Shown here in pieces: positions 39,801 to 49,673 of a stretch of DNA of 64,000 nt. This stretch comes from Progne subis subis (lineage: Eukaryota > Chordata > Aves > Passeriformes > Hirundinidae). Position 1 is the first letter of the stretch. Each line of letters opens with the position of its first letter. The stretch lies in the NCBI GenBank assembly GCA_022316685.1, contig JAKJHU010000016.1, positions 2,480,001 to 2,544,000 on the forward strand, read 5' to 3'. The position numbers and the translations under genes were made by a program. The notes beneath the pieces were generated by a model that was not told the DNA's origin, did no database searches, and worked only from the letters and a program-made list of their open reading frames with translations.

Positions 39801-42800
39801 AAACACCAAGAAGATCAAAAGAGAATTTAGTTTATATTTGTAGACTGAGATGGGAATGGCCATGAAAAAATGGGGCGGGGTGGGGGGAAGGCTCCCTAAA
39901 AGTGTAGGAATAAGGAAAATAAACCCATGTAGTCCCCTAAAACCATCTGGTGCAAAACAGTTTGAACAGTTTAAAAACATTAACTGTGTCATTCCTCTGC
40001 TTGAAATCTTGAAGTACCTTGGTAGCATTTGATTTATGTGTTGAGAGGGAAGTGCCACATCCTACTTTGTAGTATTCTTGTAACACTTTTGTTAAATTTT
40101 ATAATCATGTTAAACATAATGTGATATGAACAGAAGCTAGGTTTCAATTCTTCTGGCACTCAAGTCATAAAGGGCTGGATACTGTCCCATAAAATAATAA
40201 TATAGAAAAAAATCTGCACCATAAGAGAGCTGGAGTCATGCTTCAGTGGAAAGGGGAAAGAGATGTTTTGTTAATAAACGTGTAGGAGGGACGAAGGTCC
40301 CAAATTGCGTTGCTTGCACGACAAGAGCTCCCCTACTGCAGGAAGGCCACTGACCCCAAACCTCCAAGACTGAGCTTTTCCTCTTTCCGTTCCCTCTGTG
40401 CCAGCCCGGAGCGTAGGAAACTGGGATTGCGTCCCTGCTCTCGAGTGAGGCAGACCAGGTGGGATGCTTACATGTTCGTCAGCTTGTCATCTCATTCTCC
40501 TGTTTTAAGTGCTCTGATTCTCCGTCCTCTTTTTGGCCTACTGTAACAAGAGACTTTTTTTGATTTTTCATGCTATGGAGAAGCAGCACAAATTGCTGAA
40601 AGTCTTTCTCAGGAAGTAGAATTGTTGTGATGGTCAGATTGCTTGGGTCTAGCGAACAGCATGGCCTGATTTGCTCCTAAACTCTAAGCTCTGGTACATG
40701 ACCATTTTATAAAAAAAACCAAAGCAAACCAAATGTAAAACCAAAATGCAAAACACATTCAACCCAAAATCAAACTAGAAAATTTTGGCCCTGATTATAG
40801 TTTTCTGTTGGAATTTCTGGGGCACCACCCTTTGTATTGTCTACATAAGACAGTGCAATCCCAAAATCCAAATGTGTATTTGTGGGCACAGTGTAACATA
40901 CATTATTAGACATTATGGCTCACAACAGAGCTCCAGTATGGTAAAGGGCATGTGAAAATGGTCTGTCAGTTAAACTGGTTTTAATGGAAATTCCAAGGGT
41001 AAAGCAGAGATGTGCTTAGTACGTGTTTAATGCTAGGCATGTTTAGTCAGTTCGTTTGTTTAATATTAGTCCATTCATTTATATGGTGAAGTATTCTTGC
41101 CCCAGGTCATTGCTGAATCCCAGATATTCCTGCAAAAAGAGCACAGCTTGAAAAATTGTTTTGTACACAAGAAAGGGTAGGAACCCAAAAGGAGCTAATA
41201 CAGAGTGTGTAGTTGTAACACAAATGCTAAGCATTAAAATCATTGGTTGAATTGAAAGGAATAAATATATTCTTCTGTAATGGGCTGGGCAACACCATTT
41301 AGTTCTAAGTAAGATGCAAATGTACTTGTTTCAGATTATCGTTTGTGTTGGCACACCGTGATGCCCATGGGTAAGTGACCCCCCCAAATATTTGCATACT
41401 CAGTGGCTATTTTCCTACAATACACTCTAATAATTATTGCACCCTATTACCTGCTCTGTGTTAGTGTAAAATTAACAATCCATTACTGCACAATAAGTTT
41501 TATAAAACATTTACAGATAGAGATCATGTTTAATTAAAATTAACTTGCCTACGAAAGCCAGATGCACTTATGATTCGCAATGACCTTTTATTACCTGCAG
41601 TCCCTTGTTTTGGCTGGATGATTGACAGCTTGCTGTTTGGCTACCATGTTGTATTTCAGCTGACAAGACTTTTCATTTTAACTCAATTTGCCTGCCTATC
41701 ACAAGCTGGTGGCAGGCCAGGCTCAAGTCACCCAGCTTTGCCTCAGCAGCTTGCTCTATTTCTCATTAGTACGCATTTATTCAGTGGAAATTGGAAGACA
41801 AATGCTTGAAGGCATGTGAACTAAGTATAGCAAATTAGGGTTTAAAGACTGAATATTTATAAGTATATTGAAACAGTTTTTTAAAAAAAAAAAGTCTAGA
41901 ATGAATTGGAAGCTGAGTGCTAGCTTTAGTATAAGAGAAATGAAGAGAGAAGTGGGAGGATTCTAAGAATAACAATACTATGAGAGATATCTCTCTTCCC
42001 CCCTCCTCTCTCTCTCTAGAAAATATGTAAAATCTCTCTGACAACACCTTATCAAACAACAGCCTGGCTTCTTTATGTAGCGCTTGCACAGTGAAGTTTA
42101 GCATCTCATGTGTGTAAGAAGGGGGGAAAAAAATGAGGGTCATGTTCATTTGCTGCTTGGTTATCCCTTGGTATGCTTTAAATTGCCTTGTTTGTTCGGC
42201 ACAAGCACAGAAACAGATGTTGCTCTACCGTGCTGGATAATTTACTGTACCTCATGGTGCAGAATGGAAGGCCTCCCAAGCTACCCAGCTGGTCTGTCAG
42301 CGGCGATGGCTGGTGTCTGCTGAACTATGACAACTGCAAGTAAAGGCTGCAGTTTTATTGTGCAGTTGTCATTCCTCTCAATGTATAGCTCTGGCATTTG
42401 TGGAAAGCTGACCGTCTATTTTTTTAATGTGAGCCTGCAAAGCCATATAAGCTCCATTCTCCTTTGTTGATCATAAAGTGACTCATTACTTTTGTCATCT
42501 AATGATTATCGGCATGATCGCTCAGAGCGAGAGCCAAGCTCGCCTTCCACAGATAACTGGTACTGGAAGGTAAAACAGATTTGTCATTTATGATCTGACC
42601 GCTAAGCCACACTTTGTGCTCCATTATTGTGATTAACTTCTGCATAAGATATGCTGCCCAATTGTCATTTGAGATCCGGCAGCGGGCAGGGACTGCCGCG
42701 CTTTCTGGGAGGATGTCCACCGATAGGATGTGACCGCATTGCCTGAGTGGTTAAACATAAACCTGCTATGTTGCTGCAGCACTTTATAATTATTTCTCTT

Positions 42801-45800
42801 TTTTTTTTTCCCTCCTTCCTTCTTCCTCATTTGATTTCTGCCGTCTCTATGTATGTCACCACGATTTCCAAATGGTGGACTGGTACAAAGCTACCAGCTT
42901 CGTTTTCTACAGGTTGAAGGCAGTCTGGAGCCGAGGCTGGACCCTTCCTTTGTACCGCATAAAGTTTTGTTGCCAGAGCGCTGCCAGTTGAAATCTATCG
43001 TGTCAGGTGCCTTGTGGCTATCCGCAGTAGAGGCCATCTTCTGGAACCAGGGTTCTTTTCTGGCTTCGTCACCAACAAGCCGATTTGACTCTGCCTGATT
43101 ATAGTAACGAAGGCAGTCCAAAAGAATATGCACAGACTCACTGTACGTCACATTGAATCACGGCGCTGGCCACACAAAGCTGACCGCAGCCTCATTTCTT
43201 TAGACAAATGCATGCTTAAGGAAAAACCTCCTGCAAGAAAGCATCCAGGGCCACTTTATTTGCTATGCATGCTGCACCAGATTTAATTTTTTGTGAAAGA
43301 ACGTTTGTTATTATTTTTTTCGGAGGCATCTACACTGGGTAGCTACTGTCTCTAATAAACTAACCTTTTGGGTGCAGCAATTGCAGAGCCTTGGTGAACA
43401 CTTAGAGGGGGCTTCTTTGATATCACAAAACATAAATGCAGACACAAATGGATTATTACACGCAAATGAAACCCTATTTTAGGCTATTTTTCACACTAAT
43501 GATTAGAAGGAATCAAGTCACATATAACAGTGCCCATACACGCTGGTGGAAAAATAGTCAGTTTTGATTACAAAGTGAGAGATGCAGCCCTAGACAGGAG
43601 CTACATGCTGATATACATGCTATCAGAATGATTTATGCAAATTATGCATATTATTCCCAAAGGAATTCCTCCTCAAACTGCCAGGATAAATTGCCGGAAA
43701 TTAGCCATAAAATCTGTCGTGCTAGGAGCAAAAGGTGAAGGCCACTGGGAAAGCAAGGACATTCAGCTTCTGGAGCCTTCCAGGATGTGATGGTGGAGAC
43801 AGAAATCTTGCTCTCCCCCAACCTGAAAGGACTATGTTTTGTTTCCTCCAGGCCAATCTCTCTTAAAATTACTAGGCAAACAATGAATTGCTTTCATTCA
43901 CTCTGACCACAACAGACACTATAATTAGGCAGCATAGTGCATTGAAAAGAAAACGCATTTAAAAATTCTCAGAATGACTACAGAATTAACAAGCAGAATA
44001 ATTTCTAATGTATAGTCCTACCATTAAATCCAACATTTTTCAAAAGGCAAGCTAAACCCCTCCATGGATGCTTTCGATGGTATTTGTTTGCAACCACAAA
44101 AATATATGTGTAAAGCATTCATGTATTTTCATTTCATCGTCTTCAATGTGACGTCTCAATAATGACTTTCCACCCAAAACTTGGTGCTGCTTAAACCAAC
44201 AGGATTTCTCATCACCATCAGTGAGAATCGCTTTGGGAAGTTCAGCATCCCGACTGCCCCACCCCAAACTTGCGGGGTTGTGTATTGCCTCCCCTGGTCT
44301 CTCTCTGTTTTGTTTGTGTAGTTTTTTCTTCTTTTTTTTTTTTGCTCTTCAGCCTGCCCTCCTAAACTCCTGGAGAATCAGCAGCTGTAGCCATGTATAA
44401 CTTCCAGTCATCTCCCATATTTCTGATGCTTCCCTCCTCCCCCCTTGTGTTTAATCGCAGAGAGTGCCTTAAACGAGAGTTTAAGAATGTGCTCGTCCTC
44501 CATGAACATCCGCATCAGCCAAGAGGATTTTGTTCTCAAGCTTGAAGGGAGTCAAGAAGTTGTTTTGAGGAAAGGAGACTGGATAGCCCTTTACCCGCAG
44601 ATTTTGCACATGGACCCTGAGGTGTATGAAGATCCTAAGGTAAACATTCAGCTGTCTCTACTCTTCCTACTCCAGGCACATCGAAGCAGCCAAGCCTTTT
44701 GTGATCTGTGGGTTGCTTTTTATTTTTTTTTATTTTTTTTTACTGCTGTTCCTTCTTGTGGAACAAATCTTCCTAGTTTCAGATGTATTTTCTAGGGCCC
44801 TGCAGGTCAAAGGATTCATGGCCTGAAGAGAGAAATATGGTGATGAGACTGACTGCGACTGCTTTCAAAGGAATTGACAATTGCACATTGACTACCATAA
44901 ACTTTAGGCTAAATGTGGGCTTTGTTTGGCAGTGGATCATTTGATACCCAAGGAGGGCTGAATAATAGAAGGTGGTTTAAATAGCAAATAATGTGGGCCA
45001 TTTAGCTAAGTGCCCGCAAAGCATCATTGACTCTCTGAAGCCCTATAATAGCAGTGTCTTACTTGAGCCTTATGCTTTTTCACCTCCCTTCGTAGGGATT
45101 CTCCTCTTCTTGATCAATTAGAGTGTTGTGAACTTGAGACTGTAAAGCTGTTGCTCTGCGGCGAAGCTCGGAGGGTAATTGTGTCATCTCCTTGTATTTT
45201 TCTCTGACGCTCCAGTTAATGAATATCAAAGACTGGAAATTAATCCACCCTGCCTCAGCTGTAATACAGCTTTAGAAGTTCACCACCTGCATGCAAATTG
45301 AAAAGTCCTTCTCTCAGCTAGGTTGCTCCTCAGATTGCTGTCCCCAGCCCAGGGTGCTACAGAGGAAGAGCAAGAAAGAACAAGGGTGCACACTGAGGCT
45401 GTTAAATGGCTTGCCTGCCTGAGAGGCAAGAGCCTGTACCTCATCCATTCCTCACCCCTATTTTCCTAAGCAAATGTTGTCTCCCAGCCATGCTGATTTC
45501 CATCCTTGGCATTTGAGCCAAAGAAGAAAAGAATTGGATTTTTTTACATGTTTTTAGAGAGCCCATGTTAGAGACATTGCTCCACAAAGCTCTCCCTTTC
45601 AGGAATTTAAAGATGAGAGGTTGCAAAGAAATGATGAGATTCAAGTGCCTCGTTGGTGCAGGACAGCATTTCGTTGTGTAGGAGCTCTGCCAGCCTCAGT
45701 GAGAGGAGGTGTGGAGCATGTTGGAGTCAGCAGGAGTAAGGTACAGTCATTGTAGCCACATTGGAGCCACAAGAATGAAAATTACATTCAGGGGAGCTCT

Positions 45801-45944
45801 GCTGGCTGTCCCCACCCGAAAAGGAAGATAAAGCCTGCAGAGAAAACCAGGGCTTTAAAAATAATCCATCTATTGGCAAATAGCTGATTAATATTTTTAT
45901 CCTTAAAAAGGATAGATAACAACTAACAAGTTGTAACTAACAAA

Positions 45945-45976
<32 letters not shown>

Positions 45977-48900
45977 CCATTTTATCCTTAACACTTTATT
46001 TTGGAGAATGTTATTGATTTGTCAAAAGTCCATCTGTTTGTTTAGGTCCTAGACCAAAAGCATCAGTGTGGAAACTGATCTCCTCCCTTATCCAATAATT
46101 GCCGGAATATATTACCATATTTCCATTGCTTGAATATATCTGCTTAGTATCAGCTCTGCTCAGCTTTCACAGTACAGCTTTAGTTCATATATTTTATCTT
46201 TCTGATAGTGAATGAGCAATCCACACATTGCAGTACATTGGTTTCAGCACATGGGCCCCTCTCAAAAAGTGGGGAAATCACTGTTCTGTTTGGTTCTTAA
46301 AATATGCAGTGTGCTTTCAACAATAACTACTGAGGATCAGATAGAGATGGAGAATGAATTTTTTGAAAGGTGCAGTCTTGAGCTTGTCATGTATTTAGGG
46401 AAAACTTTTCCTGGGAAAACAGGCAGCTTGACGAGATAATTTTGTAGCAATGCTTTTTCTCCTGGATACATAAATTTAAGTTCAAGCTATCTTGTGCTTT
46501 AGTACCATATTGTGTGAGTGTAAGCATGTATTTCTGACCTCTTTCTCCACCCATTAAGGCCTAAATAAATTAGTCAGTTTTCTATAAAGTGTATAACTGA
46601 ATCCCTAAATTCTAACTCAGCTAGTTATAGAGCTCAGTAAATGAACTCTGCAAAACCCACAGAGTAAATATCAGGAATCCCTGCAGGAAACCCTCTATGG
46701 TGACTTCCCAAACAAAGCTAAATACAGTATGTGAAAGAAAGAGACTTAGATCAATCACAGGAGATTGCTCAGTCTTCATAATACTTGTAGCAGCTCGTCC
46801 AACACAGAACTTCATTGACCGGTTTTGCTCAGCATCCTGACCTTTTCCTTGCTGTCAGCCGCCATGTCTCTCTCAGGAGACCTTGTGCATGGCTGAAAGT
46901 TCCTTCATTTTTAAAAATTAGTCTTTATTTGGCTAGTGAACTAGCTTTCAAGGAAGCACTACTCAATCCAAGGGGCTTCAGAAGCACAGAGTTTGATGTC
47001 ACTGTCATTGGCTACATTCCTGTCTCACACTTGTTTTCTGTTTTCCCTATTCCTTAGACAGCAATTTGGTTTTTTGTTTAAAGCAATTACAAGGCTCTTA
47101 CAAGAAAGCTCTTAATATGACAAAGAAAGCATAATGTTTGACCCAGTGTGTCTGTGTGTTCAATAACACAGTTCTTAATTGCTCCAGACACCGGAAGTGC
47201 ACTTCGTGAAAATGTTTGAGTGAAGTGAATCGCTCTGGGTTTGGTTTTTAAGATATTGCAGTTCACATTTAGCGGTGCTTTTTTAGACCAGCAGGATTTA
47301 GAATTCAGGAAGTAAATCTTATGATATTCTGGGCTTTCATTTGTTGCTGTGCTGCTTCGAAATGAAGCAATAACTTCCTGGCAGAAAAAAATAAAGGCAT
47401 GCTTCCTTTTGGCTGGGGTGTTCAAGGAGACTGAAAAGAATTACTTGTTACTGGAGGCAGACATAGAATCATCATTATATTTGTGGAAAACCTAGGCCTC
47501 TGCCATTTAGTGAAACAAGCTCCTGTTCTTCAGCACCCAAAATTACATCCCCTCCGGTGCACCTCGTACTTGTTCCCTTTCTCACTGACCACCTCCCCTG
47601 ACATTTGTTTCTCAACAGCAAGACCTGGAGTGCATGATTTTCAGAGCCCTTAATCTAACGGGTAGATCAGTATCAGTGTATTTTTAATGGTGGTGTGGGG
47701 GTTTTAAACAGTTGAGGTCGGTTTCTGTCTGACTGACTTGTTCCCAGCCAGCTCCAAATGGCTGCTGCTATAGCAGATGTATGCAAAGCAGGACAAATGC
47801 TAATGAGTGACCATAAGCAAGAAGTGCCTGTCATTTTTATTCAAAGCATGCAGGAGGTTTTTGTAAGTGGTTAATTTGCCATTGACTGAGTGAGGATGCC
47901 AGATCTCCTTCATTCAAAAACACAAATTATCCCCAAACAGGGATCCTGCTACTCAAAAATAATCAGAAATATGTTCAATTTATGGAATGTAGGTTACAAC
48001 TGTGACCTCAAGCCTTACTTGAAAACACCTTCTTTATAATGGTCACTGGCATTGTCCTGCTTTGCTCACAGCTTCTGCAGCAGAATATTTGAAGGTAAGA
48101 TGTGGCAAATTAAGCAGCAACCATCTCCAACTGAAAGGAAAACTGACTGCAAAGCATTGTAGTTTTCAAATAATCTGCACCCTTCAGTGCAAAAGAAGGA
48201 TGGATTTTACTCTAGCTTGCAAGAGCAAAGTCGGTGCAATCCATTAATTTATTCATAGGCATTTGCAGAATTTGGCAGATTATCCTTATTCATGATGTAG
48301 GTACCACCCTGGGTGCGTATGATGCTTTACAAGAAAATTGTCCTTCCACTAAGGTTCATTGTCCCTGTTACAAAGCAGTCAAAATCTAATTACAATCAAT
48401 ATAGGCCAGACACTCAGTGGATGAGATGTGGAAGTTGAAGGAGCTTGATGTAAAAGGACTAAGCTAAATAAGTGGATTTAAAGAGTGTTCTTTGCAGAGA
48501 AGATAATGTGAGTTAATGAAACTTGAGGGAACCAACTAAAAAGAAGAAGCTGTCAGCTCCTTGTCTTCCTCTTTATCTTTTTTTCTGGGTTTCAGACGCG
48601 TTACCATTGTGCAAAGAAAGCAGCTCATGTAACTGCCTTGTTAGATATCACGCTGTCTCTCTCTTTCTCTTTCATTTTCAGGAGTATAAGTTCGATCGAT
48701 ACATAGAGAATGGCAAGAAGAAAACCACATTCTACAAGGCAGGAAGAAAACTGAAGTATTTCCTAATGCCCTTTGGCTCTGGGATCAGCATGTGTCCAGG
48801 GAGGTTCCTCGCAATGAATGAGATGAAGATGTTTCTTTTCATACTATTGTCTCATTTTGATGTAGAACTAGCAGAAAACAAAGCTGTCAGACTTGATAAC

Positions 48901-48978
48901 AGCCGCATGGGCCTTGGTATCCTCCTGCCAGACGCTGATATTGCCTTTCGTTACAAGCTAAGGTCCTTAAGAAATTGA
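30762..48978 (+). CDS. CYP7B1: CYP7B1, oxysterol/steroid 7-alpha-hydroxylase (exons 2-6; exon 1 outside window)
   Basis: Join of 30762-30898, 37213-37809, 38254-38460, 44461-44639 and 48682-48978, 1417 nt. With two bases from exon 1 this gives 472 residues with no stop or frameshift. Exon 1 should add about 40 residues, for a total near 512; the human enzyme is 506. The family is an ER-membrane P450 that 7-alpha-hydroxylates 25- and 27-hydroxycholesterol, DHEA and pregnenolone, in the alternative bile-acid pathway and in brain steroid metabolism. Visible signatures are the [14 protein letters not shown] entry region, an I helix with WASVGNTIP (Asn in place of the usual acid before Thr, as in CYP7 enzymes), ExxR as ESLR, and the heme loop [12 protein letters not shown] with Cys at 48793-48795. 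Alignment from memory to human CYP7B1 is collinear throughout. CYP7A1 and CYP39A1 fit less well. Confidence 0.96.
32013..32036. repeat. (TTTG)n microsatellite
   Basis: About six TTTG units in intron 2. Confidence 0.9.
33250..33290. repeat. (GA)n-rich microsatellite
   Basis: GA dinucleotides interrupted once by GTGT, in intron 2. Confidence 0.9.
37213..37809 (+). CDS. CYP7B1: CYP7B1 exon 3
   Basis: The acceptor is TCTATTCAG|GTAGG and the donor GCAG|GTAGGA at 37810. The alternative AG at 37215-37216 would lose the Gly-Arg that matches Gly-Lys in human, so 37213 is preferred. The exon is 597 nt with phase 1 at both ends. It encodes [19 protein letters not shown] through the B to G helix region, including the segments [22 protein letters not shown] and [13 protein letters not shown]. 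This region forms the substrate-access and recognition part of the P450 fold. Reading continues in frame to [10 protein letters not shown] before the split Ala codon. Confidence 0.96.
37810..38253 (+). other. CYP7B1: CYP7B1 intron 3 (444 bp)
   Basis: Short GT...AG intron ending in TTTTCTCCCAG. It holds a C-run near 38,061 and nothing else recognisable. Confidence 0.93.
38254..38460 (+). CDS. CYP7B1: CYP7B1 exon 4 (I helix)
   Basis: The acceptor is TTCTCCCAG|CACATC and the donor CCTAG|GTAATT at 38461. The 207-nt exon has phase 1 at both ends. It encodes [20 protein letters not shown], the I helix over the heme, with the oxygen-activating Thr at 38292-38294 preceded by Asn at 38289-38291 rather than Asp or Glu. 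It continues through [18 protein letters not shown], the J helix, to [12 protein letters not shown] and the first base of the Glu codon that opens the K-helix exon. The I helix and YYLLRHPEA block are close to the human sequence as I recall it. Confidence 0.97.
   Translation, partial: HIILPSCGPLWETRFQLHSGPCIIFCGTQKLLQRCVTRLTICCSQQVKREGPHITSTSPENNWTTWST
42340..42790. promoter_or_regulatory. candidate enhancer in CYP7B1 intron 4
   Basis: Low-repeat sequence with retained CpGs and dense ATTA/TAAT, TTGT and ATGATTAT-type sites, resembling deeply conserved developmental enhancers. Its target could be BHLHE22, about 16 kb away. Judged by eye only. Confidence 0.35.
43380..43720. promoter_or_regulatory. 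candidate enhancer in intron 4 with octamer
   Basis: Contains a perfect octamer ATGCAAAT at 43635-43642, directly followed by a TATGCATA palindrome, plus several TAAT cores. POU/homeodomain binding is inferred. Confidence 0.35.
44461..44639 (+). CDS. CYP7B1: CYP7B1 exon 5 (K helix)
   Basis: The acceptor is TTTAATCGCAG|AGAGTG and the donor CCTAAG|GTAAAC at 44640. The 179-nt exon starts with two bases completing a Glu codon and ends on a codon boundary. It encodes [20 protein letters not shown] and on to [16 protein letters not shown] at 44475-44486 is the invariant ExxR of the P450 K helix; the Glu and Arg stabilise the heme core. [20 protein letters not shown] corresponds to the beta1-4 strand and the meander-side proline motif. 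Confidence 0.95.
44970..45320. promoter_or_regulatory. candidate conserved element in intron 5
   Basis: Retained CpGs, ATTA cores, a CAGCTG E-box-like region and a perfect octamer ATGCAAAT at 45291-45298. Not in exon 5 or 6 and not repetitive. Confidence 0.3.
45948..45976. repeat. poly-T run (29 nt)
   Basis: Uninterrupted T run in intron 5. Confidence 0.95.
48682..48978 (+). CDS. CYP7B1: CYP7B1 exon 6 (heme-binding, terminal)
   Basis: The acceptor is TTTCATTTTCAG|GAGTAT. The exon encodes 98 residues and the TGA stop at 48976-48978. [17 protein letters not shown] is the meander with the FxxDR-type element. [12 protein letters not shown] is the Cys-loop; its Cys codon at 48793-48795 supplies the axial heme thiolate. 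The L helix and C-terminal strand follow, ending in [14 protein letters not shown], two residues longer at the end than the human ...FRYKVKS as I recall it. Confidence 0.96.
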   Translation, partial: EYKFDRYIENGKKKTTFYKAGRKLKYFLMPFGSGISMCPGRFLAMNEMKMFLFILLSHFDVELAENKAVRLDNSRMGLGILLPDADIAFRYKLRSLRN

Positions 48979-49667
48979 GCAGCTGCCTATATGCTTTCCA
49001 CTAATCTCCATGTTTGCTCTGTTTCATCACTCAGCTTTATATTTTTGGAAACATTTGCTTTTCCCTCTCTGCTTTTACCTCCTTCCTCTTTGTTTCTAAG
49101 GAGAAAAGCCATTGGGCTGGAGGTAGAGACCAGATGCAGGGATGTGCAACCTCGATTTGTCCTGCTTGAGTTGTGAGAAGTGAGGTGACATGACAAGAGT
49201 CTGGCCAAGTAAATAGCCCAGCATCTCTACAAGGTGCATCCCCATGCTCCTGACCATGAGATGAGCTGGATTTACAGGGAGGATGAACCTGGGCCACTTC
49301 GATGGGAAATGGGCTCAGCAGCCCTCTGTCACAGGTTTAGATTGGGAGGTCCTATACACCCATCATCTAGAGGAGTATCAGCATCTGCTCATAGAAGCAT
49401 AGGAACAAGAAAGGGGGAGCTTATTTCTAGAGGATGAGAGAATTTCTTGCGATTATTATCCTAACATTATATGTACTTTATTTCTTTCATGGTTTTGAGA
49501 GTCTTAACCCTTTATTTGGGAGATGTGATATGAAGTGGTGGAGGATGATTTGCAAGAATGTCTTACTGACAACACATTTCTAACTTCAGGTTTATATACT
49601 GAGGGTGAATGCTTTGCTTCCTTGCTCCTTTTCTTTTTTCTTTTTCTTTTCTTGTGCAGTGCAAAAA

Positions 49668-49673
49668 AATAAA
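49668..49673 (+). terminator. CYP7B1: candidate proximal poly(A) signal of CYP7B1
   Basis: AATAAA about 690 nt after the stop codon, embedded in a run of A. T/GT-rich sequence follows within 20-30 nt. It is the first canonical signal after the stop; usage cannot be judged from sequence alone. Confidence 0.4.

Larger units (their letters stand above)
38461..44460 (+). other. CYP7B1: CYP7B1 intron 4 (6.0 kb)
   Basis: GT...AG intron, phase 1. It contains no recognisable exon. From about 41,300 to 43,720 it holds several stretches that look like conserved non-coding DNA: homeodomain-type cores, perfect octamers and retained CpGs (see the separate entries). A G-rich run lies at 39,870-39,890. Confidence 0.85.
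44640..48681 (+). other. CYP7B1: CYP7B1 intron 5 (4.0 kb)
   Basis: GT...AG, phase 0, with a long pyrimidine tract before the acceptor at 48,680-48,681. It includes a 29-nt T run at 45,948-45,976 and a conserved-looking block at about 44,970-45,320. Short open frames are present but none has a recognisable product. Confidence 0.85.
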
